Shown: piece by piece, positions 55,936 to 62,952 of the stretch | How positions within the stretch are numbered: the stretch's first letter is position 1 | Layout: every line of letters starts with the position of its first letter | Assembly (NCBI RefSeq): GCF_023715615.1 | Contig: NZ_JAMBOM010000001.1 | Location: 62,001 to 126,000, forward strand | From: Sporosarcina aquimarina | GTDB lineage: Bacteria; Bacillota; Bacilli; Bacillales_A; Planococcaceae | Direction of reading: 5' to 3' | Length of the DNA stretch: 64,000 nucleotides | The notes under the pieces: generated by a model | Databases searched by the model: none | The model's input: the letters and a program-made list of their open reading frames with translations, nothing else | What the model was told of the DNA's origin: nothing | Made by a program: the position numbers and the translations under genes

Positions 55936-55970
55936 AGTCTCGAAGCCGAGAGTGGTTATCGGGACTTTTT
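55936..55970 (+). terminator. Terminator after the serpin gene
   Basis: AGTCTCG and CGGGACT pair (one G-U) with a further partial internal stem, followed by TTTTTG. Confidence 0.65.
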
Positions 55971-56010
55971 GTCCGCAAAGGATGCTTTGTTTTTAGACAA
56001 ATCAAGCAAA

Positions 56011-56062
56011 ATAGTTTTTTAATGGAAACTATGATAAAATAGAGTAGTTGAAATCAGTCAAC
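56011..56062. promoter_or_regulatory. Promoter region with two inverted repeats upstream of the opine-dehydrogenase-like gene
   Basis: ATAGTTT-N8-AAACTAT (56011-56032) is followed by TAAAAT (56035-56040), a likely -10 element, and then GTTGA-N6-TCAAC (56047-56062). The first repeat lies over the expected -35/-10 spacer, so a regulator bound there would block transcription. Confidence 0.4.
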
Positions 56063-56112
56063 ATTTTTTTGTTCTACATTGTGAAGAATTTCACAAGAAA
56101 GGGGAAATATAA

Positions 56113-57216
56113 TTGAAAATTACGATTGTTGGTTCAGGACACGGAGGTTCGACCGCAGCTGCTTGTCTAGCGCGAGATGGTCACCAAGTGAGTATGTTGA
56201 AGCTAAGCAATCAGCCTAACGAGCACTTTGCTAAATTGGAAGAAACGAAGTGCATTACATTGAAAGAGGGGAGCGAACAGCAAACCGTTCCGCTTCATGC
56301 TGTGACACGCAATCCTGCAGAAGTTATACCACAAGCAGACATTATCCTCATTTATTACGTCTCGAATTACCACAAGTCCCTCGCGAGCGCCCTAGCTCCA
56401 CACTTGCAGAAGCAACAAACTGTTTACATTTGCCCGGGGTATCTCGGAAGCATTTACTTTTTGAACGAATTGAAACGAATTGGCAGAACTGAAGATGCGC
56501 CACTATTTGTTGAAGGCGAAACGTTGCCATACAGCTGTAGAATCACAAATCCCGGTGAGGTTACACTGTATTCAGAGAACTACGGTCATCCAATTGCATC
56601 CCTTCCTGCAGATCGTGTTCAAGAGGCATGTCATACGCTAAAACCGATTCTAGGCAACTGCATCCCGCGTGAAAATATTGCAGAAGTCGCACTCCACAAC
56701 CCGAATCTTATTATGCACACAGTCGGGATTGCGCTCAACGCAGCATATATCGAGAACTCAGAAGGTCAGTTTTCGATGTATACAGAAGGATTTACGCCCT
56801 CCACTTGGAAAGTAGCACATGAGTTGGATCAGGAAAAAATGGATATGCTTGAGAAAATCGGTTCGAAACGCCGTTCATACATCGAAGAGTTCAAGGTGCG
56901 CACATTCACTGATCCTGAAGCCCAGTCAGATGATGAAGCATTTGCTATCTACGCAGACAGTGTCAAGGATTTGCATACGAAATCTGTTAACAATCGGTAC
57001 ATTACAGAAGACGTGCCAATGGGTCTTGGGCTCCTGCACTCGCTCGGAAAGCACATTGGTTTGCCGACGCCAGTGACTGATTCTATCATAACTCTATCAG
57101 GAACGATGGTCGGAGAAGATTATTTCCGAGAGGCGCGTTCTATAGAAAAACTCGGCTTCACAACCGCAGAAGAATTATTGTCATTCATCAATCCTAACAA
57201 AACCACTCAAGTATAA
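56113..57216 (+). CDS. NAD/NADP octopine/nopaline (opine) dehydrogenase-family protein
   Basis: A 367-residue two-domain oxidoreductase: an N-terminal Rossmann domain (KITIVGSGHGGSTAAACLARDG, given here as its key Gly pattern GxGxxG) and a C-terminal helical domain with EVALHNPNLIMHTVGIALN, where His is the expected catalytic residue of the octopine/nopaline dehydrogenase family. Such enzymes reductively condense an amino acid with a keto acid. The true substrate here is unknown. TTG at 56113 with AAAGGGG about 10 bp upstream is the only reasonable start. Monocistronic, with its own terminator overlapping the next gene's leader. Confidence 0.8.
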   Translation: MKITIVGSGHGGSTAAACLARDGHQVSMLKLSNQPNEHFAKLEETKCITLKEGSEQQTVPLHAVTRNPAEVIPQADIILIYYVSNYHKSLASALAPHLQKQQTVYICPGYLGSIYFLNELKRIGRTEDAPLFVEGETLPYSCRITNPGEVTLYSENYGHPIASLPADRVQEACHTLKPILGNCIPRENIAEVALHNPNLIMHTVGIALNAAYIENSEGQFSMYTEGFTPSTWKVAHELDQEKMDMLEKIGSKRRSYIEEFKVRTFTDPEAQSDDEAFAIYADSVKDLHTKSVNNRYITEDVPMGLGLLHSLGKHIGLPTPVTDSIITLSGTMVGEDYFREARSIEKLGFTTAEELLSFINPNKTTQV

Positions 57217-57228
57217 TGGGATATAGGA

Positions 57229-57258
57229 AACGAAGGTGCGACACGGCCTTCGTTTTTT
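57229..57258 (+). terminator. Terminator after the opine-dehydrogenase-like gene
   Basis: AACGAAGG and CCTTCGTT form a perfect 8-bp stem with a 10-nt loop, followed by a T-run. Confidence 0.93.
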
Positions 57259-57284
57259 CTTTTAAGAATATGATCGGAAAACCC

Positions 57285-57313
57285 TTGCAATCTATTTGTA
57301 GGGCGCGTATTAT
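57285..57313 (+). promoter_or_regulatory. Sigma-A type promoter of the tetR-yhgE operon
   Basis: TTGCAA (57285-57290), 17-bp spacer, TATTAT (57308-57313). Transcription would start near 57320, just before the palindrome at 57325. Confidence 0.7.
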
Positions 57314-57324
57314 AAGGAATGACC

Positions 57325-57353
57325 AAATGACTATAATTGAATTACAGTCATTT
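57325..57353. promoter_or_regulatory. 29-bp near-perfect palindrome, candidate TetR operator
   Basis: The two 14-bp arms AAATGACTATAATT and its mirror AATTACAGTCATTT (around a central G) match at 13 of 14 positions. It lies between the promoter and the tetR ATG at 57375, over the expected transcription start, as expected for autorepression. Confidence 0.7.
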
Positions 57354-57374
57354 TACAATGAAAGAGGTGGGCAC

Positions 57375-57944
57375 ATGGATCGCAGAACGGAGATTTTGGA
57401 AGCCGCTGCAAAATCCTTCTCACTGTTTGGCTACAAAGCGACCACGATGGACCAAGTCGCTAAGATTGCAAACGTTGGGAAAGGTACGATTTACACATTC
57501 TTCGCTAACAAAGAAGAACTGTTCAACGCCATTGTCGTCGGAATGATTGAAGAGATGAGGACAGAAGCGGAAGCCGCCGCTATTGAAGGGGCAACATTTG
57601 AAGAAAATGCGCATGCTCGTCTTATGTCGATTTTGAAATTTAGAACGACACACCAACTGTACGCCAAACTGATTGATGAAGGAAAAGAAATCCGGACGCC
57701 TGCCGTACAAGAAGTCCTCGTAGATATCGAGAAACAGATTGTGAAATTCATTGCCGAGAAAATCCAAAAAGGCATTAATCGCGGTGAAGTCAAACCATGT
57801 AATGTTGAAATGGTCGCGTATTTGCTGTTTAAATCGTATATGGCTCTCGTTGTAGACTGGGGTAAAACCCACCATCAAGAGTTGGATCAAACCGAGATCA
57901 TCGATTTACTGAGTAGTACCATTTTCAAAAGTCTCTTAATTTGA
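57375..57944 (+). CDS. TetR-family regulator
   Basis: A 189-residue TetR regulator with a standard DNA-binding domain (TTMDQVAKIANVGKGTIYTF, FANKEELFNAIV) and a helical ligand domain. AAAGAGGTGG is about 5-6 bp before ATG 57375; the frame is open upstream but covers the promoter. It is followed by a YhgE/Pip gene 66 bp downstream, like the yhgD-yhgE pair of Bacillus subtilis, so it probably represses itself and that gene through the palindrome at 57325. Confidence 0.88.
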   Translation: MDRRTEILEAAAKSFSLFGYKATTMDQVAKIANVGKGTIYTFFANKEELFNAIVVGMIEEMRTEAEAAAIEGATFEENAHARLMSILKFRTTHQLYAKLIDEGKEIRTPAVQEVLVDIEKQIVKFIAEKIQKGINRGEVKPCNVEMVAYLLFKSYMALVVDWGKTHHQELDQTEIIDLLSSTIFKSLLI

Positions 57945-58010
57945 GACTTCTTTTTTTAAGAATCAATGACCAGAAATCCAAAGTGGTCAACCAGTCAAGG
58001 AGGAGAAAAA

Positions 58011-60215
58011 ATGAAGAAGACGATGACAGGAGCGGAATGGAAGCAATTATTGCGCACGCGAAAAATGATTGTGCCTATGATTGCAATTTTATTCATACCG
58101 GTATTATATGCAGGGATGTTTTTGTGGGCGTTTTGGGATCCATACGCAAACATGGATGCACTGCCAGTTGCGGTTGTAAATATGGATGAAGGTGCCGAAT
58201 TTGAAGGAACTGAACTTGATCTTGGTAAAGAACTTGTCGACAAACTTGTCGATAGTAAGCAGTTTGACTTTCAAAGTATAACTGAGTCCGAAGCAAAAAA
58301 AGGTCTCACGAATCAAGACTACTATATGACAATCGAAATTCCGGATAACTTTTCAAAACACGCAACAACATTATTGGATGAAACACCTGAAAAACTAGCA
58401 CTGGTTTACAAACCAAATGAAGGCTTCAACTTCCTCTCTGCACAAATTGGAGATACTGCAATGGAACGCATCAAGGCTGAAGTGAACGAAAAAGTATCAT
58501 CCACGTATGCGGAGCAACTTTTTGACTCTATTAAAGAAATGGGTGACGGATTTGGGGATGCTGCAGACGGTGCAGGAAAACTGCATGACGGTTCTGGCAA
58601 ACTTGTTTCCGGGACAGATGATTTAAAAGGGTATTTAGCTCAGCTAGCATCCAGCACGGTGACGCTTGCAGATGGCTCAGATAAGCTTAAAAAAGGTGTC
58701 ATCGAAGCTGCAAATGGTGCATCTTCATTAAATTCAGGTCTCGGAACATTGTCGTCAGGTGTTAGTGAACTTCAAGGCGGCGCTCAAAAAGCATCTGCGG
58801 GTGCGAGTGATTTGAATGCAGGACTGACTCAATACACGCAAGGTGTTGGTAAGCTCGCAAGTAGTTATCAACAGATTGGCGCAAAAGAAAAAGAATTCGG
58901 AGCAGGTGTGGGCAACTTAGCTGAAAAATCCGGTTCACTCAATGCTGCAGCTGGTCAATTAACAGGCGGCGCGCAGCAAGTAAATGCGGGAATTGGACAA
59001 TTGTCTGAACAACTTGCACCAATTTTAGCTTCACTTCCTGAAGAACAAAAAGCAGCATTGCAAGGTGCTCTTGGTGAATTGAAATCAGGCAGCGCAAAAG
59101 TGGCAGGCGGACTTGGTGAATTATCGCAAGGCACCGCAGCGCTTCAATCAGGTGCGAAAGAATTGAATGGTGCTGCAGGTCAATTAGCCGGGGCACACTC
59201 ACAGGCACTTGCAGGTGTCAACGAGTTAAACAGTAAATCTGGGCAATTGCTCGCAGGTTCATCTGCACTTGCTGAAGGAAATAGTGCGCTAAATGCCGGT
59301 GTGGGTAAACTTGCTACAGGCGCAACAGCTGCTAAAGAAGGATCTAGCAAATTAGTCGATGGTCTTTCTGCATTATCAGCTGGTTCTAAAACACTAACAG
59401 ACGGAACTGGAACGCTTGCCTCTAAATCTCAAGAACTCGCAACCGGATCCGCAACACTTGCTGACGGAGCGAAAGAATTAAACGAAGGAACAGGGACACT
59501 TCAAGAGAAATTGACTGAAGCGAATGACACCGCTTCTGAAGTGAATCCATCTGACAAAACATATGGCATGGTAGCTGCTCCAGTAGATGTAGAAAAGTCT
59601 GCAGTCAATGAAGTACCGAACTATGGAACAGGATTCGCACCTTATTTCTTATCTCTAGGATTGTTCGTCGGTGCGTTGTTACTATCCATCGTATTCCCAC
59701 TGGTTCAGCCAGTCATATCACCAACAGGTCCATTCCGCTGGTTCGCAAGTAAAGTTTCTGTGCTCGCAGTGGTCGGGCTCATTCAAGCATTGATTGCCGT
59801 AGGCGTTATTAAATACGGGTTAGGTATGGACTCCATCAACACACCATTGTTCATCCTCACGGCGATCATTACAAGTTACACATTCATCGCGCTCGTGCAA
59901 TTGTTTGTTTCTGTATTCAGTGACGCAGGACGCTTCCTGGCGATTCTCGTCTTGATCATGCAACTCGTTACAAGCGCCGGAACGTTCCCATTGGAATTGA
60001 TCCCAGAACCACTTCAGATTTTCAATAAATTCTTGCCAATGACATACTCTGTTCAGGCATTCAAAGCATCAATTTCTACAGGCGACATGACGCATCTATG
60101 GACTTCGAACGGCATATTAATTGGGTTCATGGTCGTATGTCTTGCGTTAACAGCAGGCTACTTCGCATTGCTGTTCAAAAAACGCCATTCTGCAGCAGAT
60201 GTTGTAGAAGCATAA
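58011..60215 (+). CDS. yhgE: YhgE/Pip-family membrane protein with Gly/Ala/Leu repeat domain
   Basis: A 734-residue membrane protein. It has an N-terminal transmembrane helix (about residues 17-38) and an extracytoplasmic N-domain (LPVAVVNMDEGAEFEGTELD). Residues about 185-520 are a long region of repeated LxxGxxxLxxG pattern (DGSGKLVSGTDDLKGYLAQL; ALNAGVGKLATGATAAKEGS). At least five C-terminal membrane helices of ABC-2 type follow. The family includes the phage-infection protein Pip and YhgE; they are related to transport permeases and to ESX-linked proteins. Substrate unknown. AAGGAGGAG is 5-6 bp upstream of ATG 58011. Confidence 0.88.
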   Translation: MKKTMTGAEWKQLLRTRKMIVPMIAILFIPVLYAGMFLWAFWDPYANMDALPVAVVNMDEGAEFEGTELDLGKELVDKLVDSKQFDFQSITESEAKKGLTNQDYYMTIEIPDNFSKHATTLLDETPEKLALVYKPNEGFNFLSAQIGDTAMERIKAEVNEKVSSTYAEQLFDSIKEMGDGFGDAADGAGKLHDGSGKLVSGTDDLKGYLAQLASSTVTLADGSDKLKKGVIEAANGASSLNSGLGTLSSGVSELQGGAQKASAGASDLNAGLTQYTQGVGKLASSYQQIGAKEKEFGAGVGNLAEKSGSLNAAAGQLTGGAQQVNAGIGQLSEQLAPILASLPEEQKAALQGALGELKSGSAKVAGGLGELSQGTAALQSGAKELNGAAGQLAGAHSQALAGVNELNSKSGQLLAGSSALAEGNSALNAGVGKLATGATAAKEGSSKLVDGLSALSAGSKTLTDGTGTLASKSQELATGSATLADGAKELNEGTGTLQEKLTEANDTASEVNPSDKTYGMVAAPVDVEKSAVNEVPNYGTGFAPYFLSLGLFVGALLLSIVFPLVQPVISPTGPFRWFASKVSVLAVVGLIQALIAVGVIKYGLGMDSINTPLFILTAIITSYTFIALVQLFVSVFSDAGRFLAILVLIMQLVTSAGTFPLELIPEPLQIFNKFLPMTYSVQAFKASISTGDMTHLWTSNGILIGFMVVCLALTAGYFALLFKKRHSAADVVEA

Positions 60216-60227
60216 GAAACAATTCAC

Positions 60228-60264
60228 AACCGGCAGACGGAATAACACGTCTGTCGGTTTTTTT
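60228..60264 (+). terminator. Terminator after yhgE
   Basis: AACCGGCAGACG and CGTCTGTCGGTT pair over 12 positions with one G-U, around an 8-nt loop, followed by a run of seven T. Confidence 0.93.
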
Positions 60265-60352
60265 GTGGATAAAAATTCGAATGATTTGAAAAGTTATCGA
60301 CGGGTGACGACGAAGTTATGCCCAATTGGGGATGGAATTGGGGTTATCCACA
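60264..60352. promoter_or_regulatory. Two opposed perfect DnaA-box sequences
   Basis: TGTGGATAA (60264-60272) and TTATCCACA (60344-60352) both match the DnaA 9-mer TTATNCACA, in opposite orientation, 80 bp apart. Near-matches TTGTCCACT (60398) and GTTATCGAC (60292) are also present. No dnaA or dnaN gene is nearby, so this is not an obvious replication origin. Chance or a titration/regulatory cluster are both possible. Confidence 0.35.
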
Positions 60353-60467
60353 GAGGATTACGAGATATTTTGTGCAAAGTAGGGGTATGGACTGGGTTGT
60401 CCACTTTTTTAGAGGGACGAGCGGTTCTGTGTTGGTGACGACAAGACTGTGACCGGTATAAATTGCG

Positions 60468-60565
60468 TTCTTGATCACTCAAGTGGGATTGTCCATCACT
60501 TGCGTTGACTTCTCAATCACTTAGTCGGATTTGTCCGACACATAGGAGAGTTTGTCGATAACGGG
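60468..60565. repeat. Array F: about five degenerate 21-bp units
   Basis: ATCACTC (60474), ATCACTT (60495), ATCACTT (60516), GACACAT (60537) and ATAACGG (60558) recur at exactly 21-bp spacing, several preceded by TTTGTCC or TTGTCC. The units are strongly diverged. The core differs from arrays B-E; only the period matches array A. The surrounding 500-bp gap contains no gene that I can support. Confidence 0.5.
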
Positions 60566-60721
60566 ACACGGCTCAACTGGTTTAAAGGGTTAATTAGCAG
60601 TATTGCACCACTCCTGAATGTTTAATCTAACCGTGTACCACGATCCGTTGTCCAGCGCGTCCAAATTATTTGTAACCTTCTCAAATTTCCTTCGTCTACT
60701 AAAAAAATGGGGAGTGAGAAC

Positions 60722-61108
60722 ATGGACGCAAAGTGGAAATCGATACTTATCATCGGCATAGTGCTGTTACTCGCTCTAGCGGGAGCGTACTATAGTCAAC
60801 CAAAACAGCATATATCTGTTGAACAGATGAGCTCGTTTAATGAGGTCGTTCCTAATTCGAAAAGGGAAATTACTCAACCATCAGATGCGCGCACGATTCA
60901 GCGCGCTGTGAGGACAGCTAAAAAACTGCCAGGTGTTGTAGACGTCGCCGATCCAAACTATAAAGTTACGATTGGGGAGAATGAGTATTATTTGTGGCTG
61001 TATGAAGGAGAAAAAGTAGGCTCTATGATGAAAGTCACTAACACGAACAACTTGTATCGATTACGTTCCTCTGAAAAACTCTTAGCAATTTTCAACACGT
61101 TCAATTAA
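60722..61108 (+). CDS. Small membrane-anchored protein of unknown function
   Basis: A 128-residue protein with one N-terminal membrane helix (SILIIGIVLLLALAGAYY, residues 7-24) and an outward soluble domain of about 100 residues (ARTIQRAVRTAKKLPGVVDV; GENEYYLWLYEGEKVGSMM). I do not recognise the soluble part. ATG 60722 has GGGGAGTGAG upstream. It is isolated, with a shared terminator against the convergent SDR gene. Confidence 0.7.
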   Translation: MDAKWKSILIIGIVLLLALAGAYYSQPKQHISVEQMSSFNEVVPNSKREITQPSDARTIQRAVRTAKKLPGVVDVADPNYKVTIGENEYYLWLYEGEKVGSMMKVTNTNNLYRLRSSEKLLAIFNTFN

Positions 61109-61143
61109 AAAAGCAGCGCCTCCTAACATGAGGAGTCGCTGCT
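61107..61143 (-). terminator. Bidirectional terminator between convergent genes
   Basis: AGCAGCGCCTCCT and AGGAGTCGCTGCT form a 13-bp stem with one mismatch and a 6-nt loop. On the minus strand it is followed by six T, so it serves mainly the SDR gene. Confidence 0.88.
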
Positions 61144-61155
61144 GTCTATATCTTA

Positions 61156-62037
61156 TTACGATCCCACAAAATCTCCGCCATCGACGTGAATCGTTTGACC
61201 CGTCATATAGCTAGAATCGTTCGAAGCGAGAAACACGTAAGCGGGTGCGTTTTCAGCAGGCTCGCCGCGACGCTTCATCGGTGTATCGTCTCCGTGCTTT
61301 TTTACTGTCTGCGCATCGAAAGTCGAAGGAATGAGTGGAGTCCAAATCGGGCCTGGTGCGACTGCATTCACCCGAATCTTTTGACCCGCTAAGTTCAAGG
61401 CGAGTGAGCGTGTGAACGTTGTAATTGCGCCTTTTGTCGCGGAATAATCGAGCAATCCGGGAGAACCATTGTAAGCGGTGACTGAAGATGTATTGATAAT
61501 CGAACTACCTTCTTTCATATGTGGCAACGCGGCTCTAGTTAAATAAAACAGCCCGAAAAAGTTCGTTTCAAAAGTCTCACGTAATTGGTCACCAGAAATA
61601 TCAAGCAGTGATTTTTGAGGGAATTGTTTTCCGGCATTATTCACGAGCACATCAAGGCCGCCAAATTCTTCAACTACTGCTTCCACTAACGTTTCACAGT
61701 TTTCTTCTTCGCTAATATCAATACGTTTTTTATAAGCTTTCCCACCATATTTCTCAATAAGTTTAATGGTTTTATCTGCATCGACATCTTCTTCCGGACT
61801 GAGGTACGCAATCGCCACGTCTGCGCCTTCTTTTGCGAAAGCGACGGCAACTGCACGACCGATACCGCTATCCCCACCGGTTATCAACGCCTTCTTCCCA
61901 GCTAACTTTCCGGACCCTTTATATAATTCATCGTCGTAAATCGGCTGTGGTGACATCTCATCTTCCACGCCAGGTTGCTGTTCCTGCGTCTGGGGTTTTA
62001 CGTTTTCATCGATCTTTTCGTATTTATCTTTAGTCAT
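61156..62037 (-). CDS. Short-chain dehydrogenase/reductase (YhdF/YhxC-like)
   Basis: A 293-residue SDR with a long N-terminal extension of about 45 residues (rich in Gln, Pro, Glu) before the Rossmann domain. It has the cofactor motif TGGDSGIGRAVAVAF, NNAG, catalytic Ser in TSSVTAYNG and YxxxK in YSATKGAI. The extended N-terminus is typical of the Bacillus general-stress SDR group. Substrate unknown. AAGGAGG is 9 bp upstream of the ATG at 62037. Transcribed divergently from the membrane GGDEF-like gene. Confidence 0.9.
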   Translation of the reverse strand: MTKDKYEKIDENVKPQTQEQQPGVEDEMSPQPIYDDELYKGSGKLAGKKALITGGDSGIGRAVAVAFAKEGADVAIAYLSPEEDVDADKTIKLIEKYGGKAYKKRIDISEEENCETLVEAVVEEFGGLDVLVNNAGKQFPQKSLLDISGDQLRETFETNFFGLFYLTRAALPHMKEGSSIINTSSVTAYNGSPGLLDYSATKGAITTFTRSLALNLAGQKIRVNAVAPGPIWTPLIPSTFDAQTVKKHGDDTPMKRRGEPAENAPAYVFLASNDSSYMTGQTIHVDGGDFVGS

Positions 62038-62169
62038 CTGCAAAATCCTCCTTACAGGGTATCTAGTCAAAGTATTCCCATAAGAAGCACTGGCAAACCT
62101 CATGTGTTTTTGAATATACTATTAGGGAAGAGTAAGTTTAATAGTAGTATCAAATGGGGGGATGTAGAT

Positions 62170-62952
62170 GTGAAGAGTGTTACCCTATGGCAACGACTAC
62201 AAATGCCAATAGCTGCAACCGTTTGGTTAGCATCCGCTGCAGTGTTACTATGGCTGCAAAGTGATCAGAATTCATTGTACGTAATGCTTAGTTTTGTTGG
62301 AATGGCAGCCCTCTTTTTCCTAGTGACTGACCGCATAGCTTTTTTCGCTTTTATATTATTTACGTTAACAACGGTATTCTATTTTTTGTACCGGGCATTT
62401 ATAGAAGGATGGTCTCCAGGTGAGCAAGCAGCTGGGATTGGTACGCATTTTTTATTTTTACTGCATCTCTTTGCTCTTTACAGTATTGCAAAGTACGTGT
62501 ATTCGTATCGGTCTGAAAATAGAGCATTGAAAAATCGTCTCGAAGAGTTACAAGAATATATTTCTGAACATGGCGTATTGACGAAAAGAGAATTTGAAAA
62601 ACAATCTTCTATAGTGTTGTCTACAATGGCGCGACATGGGGAGCCCGGCTATTTTGTTCAAGTGGATTTATCGGAAATTCGAAAAGTGGCACGCAAACAA
62701 GCACTGATTGCTTGCTCGTCAGTCATCTTCGGCACATTGCGAAAGCATTATGATCTTGTAGGGCATTTTGATGACAAAACGATTGTTGTGTTATTGCAAA
62801 ATATAAGTGATGAAGGATTTAAGATTGTCGATGGACGCTTAAAAGAAGCCATGCAACGACAAATCGAAGAGGGTGCTTTCGAGCAGATTAATTGGAACGT
62901 CCGTCAAATCCAGGGGGAGCATTCCATTGAAGAATTGTTGGTGATTCGATGA
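62170..62952 (+). CDS. Membrane protein with degenerate GGDEF-like domain (YdaK-like)
   Basis: A 260-residue protein: about four membrane helices (residues 12-110), a coiled-coil linker (RALKNRLEELQEYISEHG), then a GGDEF-fold-like domain (TKREFEKQSSIVLSTMARHG; YFVQVDLSEIRKVARKQALI; DLVGHFDDKTIVVLLQNISD) in which the GG(D/E)EF signature is replaced by GHFDD. It cannot be an active diguanylate cyclase and could be a c-di-GMP receptor, as YdaK is in Bacillus subtilis. It overlaps the downstream glycosyltransferase by 4 bp, the arrangement of ydaK-ydaM. GTG 62170 has GGGGGGA 8 bp upstream. Confidence 0.7.
   Translation: MKSVTLWQRLQMPIAATVWLASAAVLLWLQSDQNSLYVMLSFVGMAALFFLVTDRIAFFAFILFTLTTVFYFLYRAFIEGWSPGEQAAGIGTHFLFLLHLFALYSIAKYVYSYRSENRALKNRLEELQEYISEHGVLTKREFEKQSSIVLSTMARHGEPGYFVQVDLSEIRKVARKQALIACSSVIFGTLRKHYDLVGHFDDKTIVVLLQNISDEGFKIVDGRLKEAMQRQIEEGAFEQINWNVRQIQGEHSIEELLVIR

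Noticed and set aside
60264..60352. Replication origin
   Set aside because: Only two exact DnaA boxes and no dnaA, dnaN, rpmH or AT-rich unwinding region nearby. Reported only as a low-confidence site.
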